The notes: generated by a model from the sequence alone, not told the origin. A stretch of DNA of 64,000 nucleotides from Mesorhizobium sp. Root554 (GCF_001427025.1 NZ_LMGA01000001.1:389317-453316); one strand, 5' to 3'. Shown: positions 44,284 to 52,898, counted from the stretch's first letter. Translations and numbers: made by a program.

Positions 44284-44333
44284 GCCGAAAACTAGGATAT
44301 CGAATTCGGCTTTTCTATTACCTCACACGTAAT
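44284..44333. promoter_or_regulatory. Two inverted repeats in the xre / membrane-protein divergent promoter
   Basis: GCCGAA (44284-44289) pairs with TTCGGC (44305-44310), and ATTAC (44317-44321) pairs with GTAAT (44329-44333). Both lie between the divergent starts and are candidate sites for the XRE regulator. Confidence 0.35.
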
Positions 44334-44419
44334 CGCCATCTCTCCTCCATGGCTTCATCGTCACGACATCCCGACCGCTCCGGCGAAATCGGGACCACGA
44401 AACCAGATAGGAGACGACG

Positions 44420-44836
44420 ATGTCCGTCACGATCACCAAGTTCCTGCGCAACGTTCTCTACGCCGACATTCTCTTCAGCAGTGTCGGAGCGGTTCTGATG
44501 ACGGCGGGCTCGCCCTTCCTGTCGCCGCTGCTCGATCTGCCTGCCGGCCTGCTTCTCGGCGCCGGTGCGGCCTTGGTTCCGTGGGTGATTGGCCTTGCGG
44601 TCGTCGCCCGCCGCGAACAGGTTTCGAAAACCGTCATGGTTGACATTATCGGCATCAATTTTCTTTGGGCAGCCATCTGTTTCGGCCTGCTGATCGGCGG
44701 CTGGATCGCCCCGAACGCGCTGGGAATTGCTTTTGTGGTCGCGCAGGCCATTACGGTCGCGCTGCTCGGCTGCCTGCAATGGCGCGGAATGCAGGTTCAG
44801 GCTTCGGGAACTAAAATTCCCGCAGCTTCATCTTGA
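44420..44836 (+). CDS. Small four-helix membrane protein
   Basis: A 138-aa protein with four membrane helices (about residues 13-32, 40-62, 72-98, 103-122) and a short polar end. I do not recognise a named family. GGAG stands before the ATG. Divergent placement from the MmyB-like regulator suggests it is its target. Its last 26 bp overlap the 3' end of the convergent uracil-DNA glycosylase gene. Confidence 0.75.
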   Translation: MSVTITKFLRNVLYADILFSSVGAVLMTAGSPFLSPLLDLPAGLLLGAGAALVPWVIGLAVVARREQVSKTVMVDIIGINFLWAAICFGLLIGGWIAPNALGIAFVVAQAITVALLGCLQWRGMQVQASGTKIPAASS

Positions 44837-45689
44837 CCTCGAGGAAGTCGCGCCAGACCAGCTTCTTGTGCGCCGGCGTGCGCAGCAGATAGGCGGGGTG
44901 CAGGGTCGGCATCGCTGGAATGACGGCGCCGGATGCGGTCGCGTGGGAGCGCCAGTTTCCGCGCAGCCGCAAAATCCCCTCGGTCGTGGCGAGCAGCGTC
45001 TTGGCCGAGGGGCCGCCCAGCGTGACCAGTAGTTTCGGCCCGACGAGCTCGATCTGCCGCTCGATGAAAGGCCGGCATATTTCCGTTTCGTGCGGCGTCG
45101 GCGTGCGGTTGCCCGGCGGCCGCCATGGAATGACATTGGCGATGTAGACACTGGTCCGGTCGAGCCCGATGGCGGCCAGCATCCGGTTCAGCAACTGGCC
45201 GGAACGGCCGACGAAAGGCAGGCCTTCAAGGTCCTCGTCACGTCCCGGGGCTTCGCCGACAAGCATGACGTCGGCTTCCGGGTTGCCGTCGGAGAAAACC
45301 AGATTCTTGGCTGTGAACTTCAGATTGCAGCCATCGAAACCGGCCATCGCCTCACGCAGCTCGTCCAGCGTCTGCGCCTGCCGCGCCAGATCGCGCGCCA
45401 GCGTTGCCTGCGCCTCGTCAGGAACCGTCGTCGGCCGGGCGGCCGCATTGTCTGTCGAAGGCCGGCGCGGCTGGGCCGGCCTGGCACGGTCTGACGCAGG
45501 GGCGGCGGTCCGTTCCGGCTCTCTCGCCGTCGCAGGCACACGATCTCCGCCCTTCGGCAGGGCAGGGGGAGGCGCCTCGGTGAACCGGTTCACAGGCGTC
45601 TCGTTCAGGGCCTCGTCCACGCCGGCATCAGCATAGAAGGCAAGCAGCTCGCGCAACCCCGCCGGCGGTTCTTTAGCGATGGCAGTCAT
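44811..45689 (-). CDS. Uracil-DNA glycosylase, family-4-like
   Basis: A 292-aa uracil-DNA glycosylase. The N-terminal 100 residues are Pro/Ala/Arg-rich and probably disordered. The catalytic domain has GEAPGRDEDLEGLPFVGRSG (family 4/5 motif 1 region), NVIPWRPPGNRTP, LVTLGGPSAKTLL and the HPAYLLR motif with the uracil-binding His. It removes uracil from DNA to start base excision repair. Only two Cys residues occur in the whole protein, so the 4Fe-4S cluster of canonical family 4 enzymes cannot be bound in the usual way. Confidence 0.9.
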   Translation of the reverse strand: MTAIAKEPPAGLRELLAFYADAGVDEALNETPVNRFTEAPPPALPKGGDRVPATAREPERTAAPASDRARPAQPRRPSTDNAAARPTTVPDEAQATLARDLARQAQTLDELREAMAGFDGCNLKFTAKNLVFSDGNPEADVMLVGEAPGRDEDLEGLPFVGRSGQLLNRMLAAIGLDRTSVYIANVIPWRPPGNRTPTPHETEICRPFIERQIELVGPKLLVTLGGPSAKTLLATTEGILRLRGNWRSHATASGAVIPAMPTLHPAYLLRTPAHKKLVWRDFLEVKMKLREF

Positions 45690-45726
45690 GGCGCCACCAT
45701 CTTTCGCCCCGGCGTCATTTGCAAGC

Positions 45727-46404
45727 TTAGCTCGAGGGAATCCGTGGGTCTTGCACCAGGTAGAACGTCCAGCGCGGCGTGTAATCCGTTATCAGGAACG
45801 CGAACGTCACCGTCGCCAGAGGATCGACCTTGCCGTTCTCGAAAAGCAGCCGGTCATAAGGTTCGAAATCGCGGCTGAATTCCGCAAAGGCGCTGGAGAC
45901 GATTTCAGTGGGGTTCTTGTTGCGCTGGTCGAAGGACAAGCCGTCACCGAAGACGCTCGGCTGGTTGAGGATTTCCTGCAATTCGAACTCGAATTCGACC
46001 CATGGCTGGCCGCTGTTGTTCAGCGTTTCGATCCGCATATGAAGGATGCCGTTGGCATAATACCCCGCGTCGGCAAATGGCTGGATCGGCCTGATCGTGC
46101 GGAAGGTCAGCGTCACGGGGGATGCCGAATTCAGCTCCTCCTCGATGACGATCGGATCAGCCGATGTGCCGGTCCCCGAGACGCCGGTGATGCGAAAGCC
46201 GCCGAGTTCGTCTGAAATCGAGTATGCGCCTGCCTTCCATACGATTGGCTCGGCCCGACTCTCGGCGGCAGGATTTGCTATTGAAACGAAGGGCAGTACC
46301 CGGATCGTCAGACCGAGCGTGCGGAAAAGGCGCGTCAGTGCGGAACCGGCAGGCACAGCGTTGCGCATTGGCCGACTATGGCGGATCGTTTCGCGTTCGA
46401 ACAT
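45727..46404 (-). CDS. Conserved hypothetical protein, possibly exported
   Basis: A 225-aa protein (213 aa if ATG 46368 is used). Near the N-terminus is a moderately hydrophobic segment (LFRTLGLTIRVLPFVSIA) followed by small residues, which may be a signal peptide. The mature part is beta-rich and acidic, with SPVTLTFRTIRPIQPFADAGYY and WVEFEFELQEIL, and ends FAFLITDYTPRWTFYLVQDPRI. I do not recognise the family. No operon partner: it is convergent with nothing and divergent from the ETF-QO gene. Confidence 0.65.
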   Translation of the reverse strand: MFERETIRHSRPMRNAVPAGSALTRLFRTLGLTIRVLPFVSIANPAAESRAEPIVWKAGAYSISDELGGFRITGVSGTGTSADPIVIEEELNSASPVTLTFRTIRPIQPFADAGYYANGILHMRIETLNNSGQPWVEFEFELQEILNQPSVFGDGLSFDQRNKNPTEIVSSAFAEFSRDFEPYDRLLFENGKVDPLATVTFAFLITDYTPRWTFYLVQDPRIPSS

Positions 46405-46447
46405 CGAAAACTTGAAATTGGCTTCGCTGCCGCTTTCTGAAATTGAC

Positions 46448-46465
46448 GTTTACGTTAGCGTAAAC
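46448..46465. promoter_or_regulatory. Inverted repeat GTTTACG-N4-CGTAAAC
   Basis: Perfect 7-bp arms around TTAG, in the divergent promoter region of the ETF-QO gene. It resembles, from memory, sites of LiuR-type (MerR family) regulators of branched-chain amino acid and fatty acid breakdown. A shorter copy of the same pattern occurs at 53312-53327. Confidence 0.5.
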
Positions 46466-46594
46466 TAGATTTCATGCATACCTGCTTGTCATACGGCTTA
46501 AGGAATTTTCCGTTGGCAAGGGATCGAGATTGCCATAGCGCTTGGATGCGCTATGAGCGCGGCAGCCAGCGGACGGCCAGCGACGGGAGGAAAG

Positions 46595-48274
46595 ATGAGC
46601 GAGATCGAACGCGAGAGCATGGAATTCGACGTTGTGATCGTTGGCGCCGGCCCGGCGGGCCTGGCAGCTTCCATCCGTTTGAAACAGCTGAATCCAGATC
46701 TTTCCGTCGTGGTGCTGGAAAAGGGCGGCGAAGTCGGCGCGCATATCCTCTCCGGCGCGGTGGTCGATCCGGTCGGCATCGACCGTCTTTTGCCCGGCTG
46801 GCGCGAGGAAAGCGATCATCCCTTCAAAACACCGGTTACGGCCGATCATTTCCTGGTTCTTGGCCCTGCGGGTTCGGTGCGGCTGCCCAATTTCATGATG
46901 CCGCCGCTGATGAACAATCACGGCAACTACATCGTCTCGCTCGGCAATGTCTGCAAATGGCTGGCTGGCAAGGCCGAGGCGCTGGGCGTCGAGATTTATC
47001 CGGGCTTCGCCGCTGTGGAGCTTCTCTACAATGAGGCGGGCGCCGTCACCGGCGTCGTGACCGGTGATATGGGCGTCGAAAAGGGCGGCAGCCACGGGCC
47101 GAACTTCGCGCCGGGCATGGCGCTGATGGGCAAGTATGTGCTGATCGGGGAGGGCGCGCGGGGCTCTCTCGCCAAGCAACTCATCGCCAGGTTCAACCTG
47201 TCCGACGGCCGCGAGCCGGGCAAATACGGCATCGGCCTGAAGGAGCTGTGGGAGGTCAAGCCGGAGAACCACAAGCCGGGCCTGGTCCAGCATTCGTTCG
47301 GCTGGCCGCTCGACATGAAGACCGGTGGCGGTTCCTTCCTTTACCACCTCGAGAACAATCAGGTGGCTGTCGGCTTCGTTGTCCATCTGAACTACAAGAA
47401 CCCGTATCTTTCGCCCTTTGAGGAATTCCAGCGCTTCAAGACGCATCCGGCGATCGCCGGCACCTTCGCTGGCGCCAAGCGCATCGGCTACGGCGCGCGC
47501 GCAATCACGGAGGGTGGTTGGCAGTCGGTGCCGAAGCTGTCCTTCCCGGGCGGTGTCCTGATGGGCTGCGCCGCCGGCTTCGTCAACGTGCCGCGCATCA
47601 AGGGGTCGCACAATGCGGTGCTGTCCGGCATGCAGGCTGCCGAGCACGTCGCCGAGGCGGTCGCGGCTGGTCGCGCCAATGACGAACTGACGGGCTATGA
47701 GGAAAACTGGCGCTCGACCGAGATCGGCAAGGACTTGAAACGCGTCCGCAACGTCAAGCCCCTGTGGTCGCGCTTCGGCACCATCGCCGGCGTTGCCATC
47801 GGCGGCCTCGACATGTGGCTGAACACATTGCTGGGCTTCTCGCCCCTCGGCACGCTCAAGCATGGCAAGACCGACGCGCAGTCGCTGGAGCCGGCGTCGC
47901 AGCACCAGAAGATCGCCTATCCGAAGCCGGACGGCGTGCTCACTTTCGACCGGCTGTCCTCCGTCTTCATCTCGGGCACCAATCACGAGGAGGACCAGCC
48001 GGTCCATCTCCAGGTCAAGGACATGGACCTGCAGAAGCGATCGGAGCATGACGTCTTTGCCGGGCCGTCCACACGCTATTGCCCGGCTGGCGTCTATGAA
48101 TGGGTCGACAAGGACGGCAACGCCGCCGCCGACCCGCAGGCCAGGGATGTTCGCTTCGTCATCAACGCGCAGAACTGCGTCCACTGCAAAACCTGCGACA
48201 TCAAGGATCCGAACCAGAACATCAACTGGGTGCCGCCGCAGGGCGGCGAGGGCCCCGTCTACCAGAACATGTAG
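46595..48274 (+). CDS. Electron transfer flavoprotein-ubiquinone oxidoreductase (ETF-QO)
   Basis: A 559-aa monotopic flavoprotein. FAD is bound by the N-terminal Rossmann motif VVIVGAGPAGLAASIRL; the C-terminus carries the 4Fe-4S ligands in NCVHCKTCDIKDPNQNINW and the family ending GEGPVYQNM. It passes electrons from ETF, reduced by acyl-CoA dehydrogenases, to ubiquinone. GGGAGGAAAG before the ATG at 46595 sets the start, 14 codons inside the longest frame. The isovaleryl-CoA dehydrogenase about 12 kb away is one of its natural electron sources. Confidence 0.96.
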   Translation: MSEIERESMEFDVVIVGAGPAGLAASIRLKQLNPDLSVVVLEKGGEVGAHILSGAVVDPVGIDRLLPGWREESDHPFKTPVTADHFLVLGPAGSVRLPNFMMPPLMNNHGNYIVSLGNVCKWLAGKAEALGVEIYPGFAAVELLYNEAGAVTGVVTGDMGVEKGGSHGPNFAPGMALMGKYVLIGEGARGSLAKQLIARFNLSDGREPGKYGIGLKELWEVKPENHKPGLVQHSFGWPLDMKTGGGSFLYHLENNQVAVGFVVHLNYKNPYLSPFEEFQRFKTHPAIAGTFAGAKRIGYGARAITEGGWQSVPKLSFPGGVLMGCAAGFVNVPRIKGSHNAVLSGMQAAEHVAEAVAAGRANDELTGYEENWRSTEIGKDLKRVRNVKPLWSRFGTIAGVAIGGLDMWLNTLLGFSPLGTLKHGKTDAQSLEPASQHQKIAYPKPDGVLTFDRLSSVFISGTNHEEDQPVHLQVKDMDLQKRSEHDVFAGPSTRYCPAGVYEWVDKDGNAAADPQARDVRFVINAQNCVHCKTCDIKDPNQNINWVPPQGGEGPVYQNM

Positions 48275-48373
48275 CGGGTCGGCCCGGCACGGCCCGCAAG
48301 CATTTGTTAACGTAACTGTTGAAACCGGCGCGCGCCTGTGTTTCCTTAGGCTCTGTCCTTGTGGAGACATTGG

Positions 48374-48979
48374 ATGCGCCGAACCGTTCTGGCCTGTATC
48401 TCTGCATTCTGTACAAGCGCGACGCTGACAAATCCGGCAGCGGCGGGCACGCGGGTCGAAGTACGGACCCAAAGCTACGACATTTCCGGCGAGACTGGCC
48501 GCGCCTTGCTGGAGGCGATGGACCGCAAGGGTCCCAAGCACGGCTTCACCGCGCGCGCCATCGCCCAGACCAGCTATACGGTCGACTGGCAGTTCACCAC
48601 CGCGCAGAATGACGGCGGCTGCCGCATGAAGGGCGTCTCCGGCAAGCTCAACCTCACCTACACCTATCCGCGCGTCGTTTCGCCTTTGGCCCCGGCCCTG
48701 CGCAAGAGATGGAGCCGGTTTTTCGCCGGCGTGCGCGCTCATGAGCAGGATCATGGGCGCATGGCCAAGGAAATGGTGAACAAGGCGGCGCGCGCCGCAT
48801 CGGCGGTCAAAATTGCCAACGATCCGCTCTGCACCAGGGTCAAACGCGAAGCCAAACGGCGCATCGACGCGATCTATGCCGCCTATGAAGCCAGGCAGAT
48901 CGCCTTCGACCAGCGGGAACACCGCAAGGGCGGGCATGTCGAGGCCCTGGTGGTGCGGCTGGTCAGCAGCGGCATATAG
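48374..48979 (+). CDS. DUF922 putative zinc-dependent protease, copy 1
   Basis: A 201-aa exported protein: signal peptide (TVLACISAFCTSATLTNPAAAG), then the DUF922 pattern with QTSYTVDWQFT, a Cys in GGCRM, TYTYPRV, and the metal motif HEQDH (123-127). The mature protein also has a second Cys near DPLCTR, able to pair with the first. A metalloprotease role is predicted from HExxH only. GGAGA seven bases upstream supports ATG 48374. A paralogue lies at 50142. Confidence 0.85.
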   Translation: MRRTVLACISAFCTSATLTNPAAAGTRVEVRTQSYDISGETGRALLEAMDRKGPKHGFTARAIAQTSYTVDWQFTTAQNDGGCRMKGVSGKLNLTYTYPRVVSPLAPALRKRWSRFFAGVRAHEQDHGRMAKEMVNKAARAASAVKIANDPLCTRVKREAKRRIDAIYAAYEARQIAFDQREHRKGGHVEALVVRLVSSGI

Positions 48980-49011
48980 AACCGCGCCTGCTAAATCCTT
49001 GGAAGCTCGCC

Positions 49012-50049
49012 CTAAGCGGCGGCACCCCGCCGAACTGCGTTCGCATCGGCGGTTGCCGTCTCCGGTTCGTCAGGCTTCGGCGCCTGTTGCTTGATCGAAA
49101 ACTCCACCAGCACCGGCAGGTGATCGGACCCAGTGCTGGCCAGGGTCCGGATGGAATTCACGAAGATGTCGCCTTTGGAGAAGACCTGATCGATCGGCAG
49201 GCCGGCGAAACGCAGCATTTCCGGCAGCTTCATATATTGCCACGTCGGGCCGGCCGAGGCCATGATTTTGAGCCCGCCGGCCCGGGCGACGCGCCGGACC
49301 GCGGCGCTCCACGGCGTGGCGTTGCAATCTCCCGCCATGATCGCCGTTTCGCCAAGCCGCGACAGTGGTTCGGCAAGATGGCTCAGTTGCCAGGGTTGTT
49401 CGAACGGCCATGGCCAGCTCAGATGGATTGCGGCCACGTCGGCCGTCGTGCCGCCGAGATCGACAGCTGCGACGGCAAGCGCGCCGCGTGCGAAACATGC
49501 GGGCTCCGTGCCTTCCTTGAACGGACGCCGCGACAGGATGGCGACGCCGAACACCAGGTTCGGATAGGGGCAGATGAGCTGATACGGGTAAGCGTGCGAA
49601 AGCAGTTGCAGTTTGCCCTTCCACATGTCCGAGACTTCGTCGAGCGTGATGACGTCCGGCTGTATGCGGCCGACAAGCGACAGGACCTTCTCCGGTGTCG
49701 GGTTGTTGAAGCGCAAATTCATCTGCAACAGGCGGTAGACGGGTTGTTCGTCGGACCGAACCTCGAAGCGGGCCTGCACTGGTCCCAGACCGAGATCGGC
49801 CAGCATGGTCGATGTCGTTGTGAAGCAGGCGATAGCGAAGACGACGCCGGCCAGGGCATAAAGGCGAAAGCGTCCGAACAGGAGCAACACGGCCAGAACC
49901 GCGCTCGCCACCGCCAGATGGGCGCGGAAATGCGCAAAGGAATCGAACGCCGGGTGGACATCGCCGAAGAAGCCGATCATCAGCAGCACGGATGCAATGG
50001 CGAGGCCGATCATGCCCAATATCTGCAAAAGAAAGAGAGATCGCTTCAT
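49012..50049 (-). CDS. Endonuclease/exonuclease/phosphatase-family membrane protein
   Basis: A 345-aa protein. Three N-terminal membrane helices (residues about 5-27, 44-61, 66-84) precede an exported EEP domain: LLQMNLRFNNPTPEKVLSLV, catalytic Glu/Asp region PDVITLDEVSDMW, MAGDCNATPWSAAVRR and the final STGSDHLPVLVEF with the catalytic Asp-His. The usual Glu of the 'QE' motif is here in LDE. Substrate unknown (nucleic acid or phospholipid headgroup). It is divergent from DUF922 copy 2 and convergent with copy 1. Confidence 0.85.
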   Translation of the reverse strand: MKRSLFLLQILGMIGLAIASVLLMIGFFGDVHPAFDSFAHFRAHLAVASAVLAVLLLFGRFRLYALAGVVFAIACFTTTSTMLADLGLGPVQARFEVRSDEQPVYRLLQMNLRFNNPTPEKVLSLVGRIQPDVITLDEVSDMWKGKLQLLSHAYPYQLICPYPNLVFGVAILSRRPFKEGTEPACFARGALAVAAVDLGGTTADVAAIHLSWPWPFEQPWQLSHLAEPLSRLGETAIMAGDCNATPWSAAVRRVARAGGLKIMASAGPTWQYMKLPEMLRFAGLPIDQVFSKGDIFVNSIRTLASTGSDHLPVLVEFSIKQQAPKPDEPETATADANAVRRGAAA

Positions 50050-50141
50050 CGGCCCCTTTCGCCGGAAAAATGCGGCTCATTGATGGTGGACCTTGCCAGA
50101 CCTATGGTTCACGCGAAACTGCTCCAGCCTGCGGAAAATGG

Positions 50142-50729
50142 ATGATGCGAATGATCCGACTGGGTACCTTGATTGCGGCAATCGTTTTCCCGTTTCACGG
50201 TGCGTGGGCCGAGACGGTGGAGAAGGTTGCGACCTACGCAGTTTCGGGAGCCACCGGCATCGAGCTCTACCGGTCGATCGGCGAGCGCGGACCCAAGCTC
50301 GGACCGACCCGCGCCATCGCCCACACCACCTTCGACCTGAAATGGACGCGCCGCTACGATGGCAGCGGCGGCGCCTGCCGTCTCGCCGTCCAACGCCCGC
50401 ATCTTGTCATCACCTATACGGTGCCGAAGGCGGAGAATTTGCCTGCCTCGGTACAGGATCGATGGAAGACCTTTGCCGACGGCGTGCTCCGTCACGAAAA
50501 GGTTCATGGCCAGACGATCAAGGACATGGTGGCGGAGATTGAGAGGTTTTCGCTCGAAATGCGGGTTGCGGACGATCCGAAATGCAGCAAGTTCCGCCAG
50601 CAGCTGACTGAGCGCCTCTCCGCTATCTCACAGGCGCAACGCAAGCAGGGCCGCGATTTCGATCGCGACGAGTTCGCCGAAGGCGGCAACATGCAACGCC
50701 TTATCCTGGGCCTTGTGAACGGCGGGTAG
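50142..50729 (+). CDS. DUF922 putative zinc-dependent protease, copy 2
   Basis: A 195-aa exported protein: signal peptide (LGTLIAAIVFPFHGAWA), then AIAHTTFDLKWTRRYDGSGGACRL, TYTVPKAENLP and HEKVH (118-122). It is clearly a paralogue of copy 1, sharing the order strand - Cys - YTxPxxxxP - HExxH - Cys (DPKCSK) - helical tail. The ATG at 50142 begins MMRMIRLG; 50145 and 50151 are possible. The two copies flank the EEP-family gene. Confidence 0.83.
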   Translation: MMRMIRLGTLIAAIVFPFHGAWAETVEKVATYAVSGATGIELYRSIGERGPKLGPTRAIAHTTFDLKWTRRYDGSGGACRLAVQRPHLVITYTVPKAENLPASVQDRWKTFADGVLRHEKVHGQTIKDMVAEIERFSLEMRVADDPKCSKFRQQLTERLSAISQAQRKQGRDFDRDEFAEGGNMQRLILGLVNGG

Positions 50730-50783
50730 CCGCGCCGTTGGGCGAGCAAGGAAGACGAACGGGCGATCGGTTGCTTCGCTCGC

Positions 50784-52286
50784 TTACTGGAATGCCGTCT
50801 CCGAAAAACTGCGCAGCTTGCGCGAATGCAGCCGCTCCATCGGCATTTCCGCCAACTTCTCCATCGTCCTGATGCCGATGGTCAGATGCTGCGCCACCTG
50901 CCGCTTGTAGAACTCGCTGGCCATGCCCGGCAGTTTCAGCTCGCCATGCAGCGGCTTGTCGGAGACGCAGAGCAGCGTGCCGTAGGGGACGCGGAAGCGG
51001 AAACCGTTGGCTGCGATGGTGGCCGATTCCATGTCGAGCGCGATGGCGCGCGATTGCGACAGCCGCTGCACCGGCCCGCGCTGGTCGCGCAGTTCCCAGT
51101 TGCGGTTGTCGATGGTGGCGACGGTGCCGGTGCGCATGATGCGCTTGAGATCATAGCCGGATAGCCCGGTGACTTCCGCGACCGCTTCCTGCAACGCCAC
51201 CTGGATTTCGGCCAGCGGCGGAATCGGCACCCACACCGGCAGATCGTCGTCGAGGACATGGTCCTCACGCACATAGGCGTGCGCCAGCACATAGTCGCCC
51301 AGTGCCTGCGTGTTGCGCAGCCCGGCGCAGTGCCCGAGCATCAGCCAGGCATGGGGGCGCAACACCGCGACGTGATCGGTGATCGTCTTGGCGTTGGAGG
51401 GCCCGACGCCGATATTGACCATGGTGATGCCGCCATTGTCCGGCTTCTTCAAATGATAGGCGGGCATCTGTGGCAGGCGCGGCGGCGTCGCCCCCTCGCT
51501 GGCATGCCGCTCGCCCGCCTTGGTGACGACATTGCCCGGTTCGACGAACTCCATATAGCCTTCGCCGCCATTGGCCATCTGCTCGCGCGCCAGCGCGCAG
51601 AACTCGTCGATATAGAACTGGTAGTTGGTGAACAGGACGAAGTTCTGAAAATGCCGCGGGCTGGTTGCCGTGTAGTGCGACAGGCGGTGGAGGGAATAGT
51701 CGATGCGCTGCGCGGTGAAAGGCGCCAGCGGGCGGGCCTCGCCCAAGGCCACCTCGAACGTGCCGTTGGCGATCTGGTCGTCGGTGCCGTCGAGGTCCGG
51801 CACGTCGAACAGGTCGCGGATCGGCCGCTGGATGCGCTCGGCCGCCGCGCCGTCGACATGCGTGCCTTCGAGAAAAGCGAAATGCAGCGGGATCGGCGTT
51901 TCGGATTCCGACACGGTAACCGGGACGCCATGGTTGCGCATGATCAGCCGCAACTGCTCAAGCAGGTAGTTCTCGAACAGATCCGGACGCGTGATGGTGG
52001 TGGAGAAATGACCTGGCGTTGGCATGTGGCCATAGGCCTGGCGTGAATCGATCTGCGTGAACGAATTGGTTGTCACGCCGAGCGCCGGATAAAACGCCCG
52101 ATAGCGCCGGTTGATGTCGCCGCCGGAGGCCAGCCCATCGAAGGAGTCGCGCAGGAATCCGGTATTGCGTTCGTAGAGCGTCTGCAACGCGGCGACCGCC
52201 TCGGCGGCATCGTCGAAGCTTTGCCGCTTGAACGGCTCCGGCATTGCGACCGTTTCGATAGCCTGCGGGTAGATTCGTTTTTCCAT
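50784..52286 (-). CDS. amn: AMP nucleosidase
   Basis: A 500-aa enzyme splitting AMP into adenine and ribose 5-phosphate. The N-terminal domain has the rhizobial pattern RRYRAFYPALGVTT and GHFSTTITRPDLFENYL; the C-terminal phosphorylase-fold domain has ITMVNIGVGPSNAKTITDHVAVLRP (read in parts), LMLGHCAGLRNTQ, the acidic ALDMESATIAANGFRFRVPYG and LLCVSDKPLHGE. Length agrees with family members. It has a role in purine balance. Single gene, start ATG 52286. Confidence 0.93.
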   Translation of the reverse strand: MEKRIYPQAIETVAMPEPFKRQSFDDAAEAVAALQTLYERNTGFLRDSFDGLASGGDINRRYRAFYPALGVTTNSFTQIDSRQAYGHMPTPGHFSTTITRPDLFENYLLEQLRLIMRNHGVPVTVSESETPIPLHFAFLEGTHVDGAAAERIQRPIRDLFDVPDLDGTDDQIANGTFEVALGEARPLAPFTAQRIDYSLHRLSHYTATSPRHFQNFVLFTNYQFYIDEFCALAREQMANGGEGYMEFVEPGNVVTKAGERHASEGATPPRLPQMPAYHLKKPDNGGITMVNIGVGPSNAKTITDHVAVLRPHAWLMLGHCAGLRNTQALGDYVLAHAYVREDHVLDDDLPVWVPIPPLAEIQVALQEAVAEVTGLSGYDLKRIMRTGTVATIDNRNWELRDQRGPVQRLSQSRAIALDMESATIAANGFRFRVPYGTLLCVSDKPLHGELKLPGMASEFYKRQVAQHLTIGIRTMEKLAEMPMERLHSRKLRSFSETAFQ

Positions 52287-52361
52287 GGCTCAATATAGGC
52301 TGCGGCAGCGACGCTTGGGAGGGGGGCGGCGTCGAAACCTTTCAGCCGGCGGAAAGGGCGG

Positions 52362-52556
52362 TCAATCCCTCTGCAGGCTGACCAGCAGCACGAAGCCGGC
52401 GCCCTTCTTCTTCATGGCCGGAGCGTCGATCGTCGCACCTGTGTCGGCCCGCATCATCGGCACGGCAAGCACCGGCGCCGCCAGCACCATGAGGATCAGG
52501 GCCGTGCGCGGCAGCAGGCGCAGGATAATCCGGAGATTGGCGGCGAGGCGGTTCAT
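52362..52556 (-). CDS. Small membrane protein (64 aa)
   Basis: A 64-aa protein with a basic start (NRLAANLRIILRLLPR) and a hydrophobic helix (TALILMVLAAPVLAVPMM), then a short polar tail. It follows the 51-aa small membrane protein gene by 32 bp on the same strand and they may share a transcript. No family recognised; coding status is plausible, not certain. Confidence 0.5.
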   Translation of the reverse strand: MNRLAANLRIILRLLPRTALILMVLAAPVLAVPMMRADTGATIDAPAMKKKGAGFVLLVSLQRD

Positions 52557-52588
52557 GGCTTTGGTGCTTTCTCTTTTATCTTTGTCGC

Positions 52589-52744
52589 TCAGCGTTGGTT
52601 TTGGTTCATGCAGAAGGTGCAGTTTCGCGGGCTTGCCGTTTCCCAGTCGCGGGTCGGGCGGCTCGCTTCAGCCACAATGATGGCGAATCCCATGCCGAAC
52701 AGCGTTGTCAGCAGGCAAACGATGGTAAAGCGGCGCGCAAGCAT
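52589..52744 (-). CDS. Small membrane protein (51 aa)
   Basis: A 51-aa frame starting at the ATG (52744) with GGGAGAGA a few bases upstream. It encodes a basic start and one hydrophobic helix (FTIVCLLTTLFGMGFAIIVA), then a polar tail with a CxxC-like pair (NCTFCMN). I recall similar 'LARRFTIVCLL' micro-proteins in Rhizobiales. Too short for usual ORF cut-offs. Function unknown. Confidence 0.6.
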   Translation of the reverse strand: MLARRFTIVCLLTTLFGMGFAIIVAEASRPTRDWETASPRNCTFCMNQNQR

Positions 52745-52872
52745 TGGGGTCTCTCCCTCGATGCTGGCGACTATGCCCGGATGCGGCTGAACCCTCTCTG
52801 AGGTCGCCGTTCATCTGCGGTTCAAGATGATTGACGCCGTCTTGACGCCGGGCGGTTCGTGCCGGCAGGCAC

Positions 52873-52898
52873 AAAAAAACGGGGCCTCGCGGCCCCGT
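52873..52898 (-). terminator. Intrinsic terminator of the DUF2147 gene
   Basis: Read on the minus strand: ACGGGGCC (52898-52891), loop GCGA, GGCCCCGT (52886-52879), then TTTTTT. It lies 26 bp past the DUF2147 stop. Confidence 0.9.

Noticed and set aside
46472..48937. 821-codon open frame antisense to ETF-QO
   Set aside because: It overlaps an unmistakable gene with intact FAD and Fe-S motifs; composition is of the shadow type.
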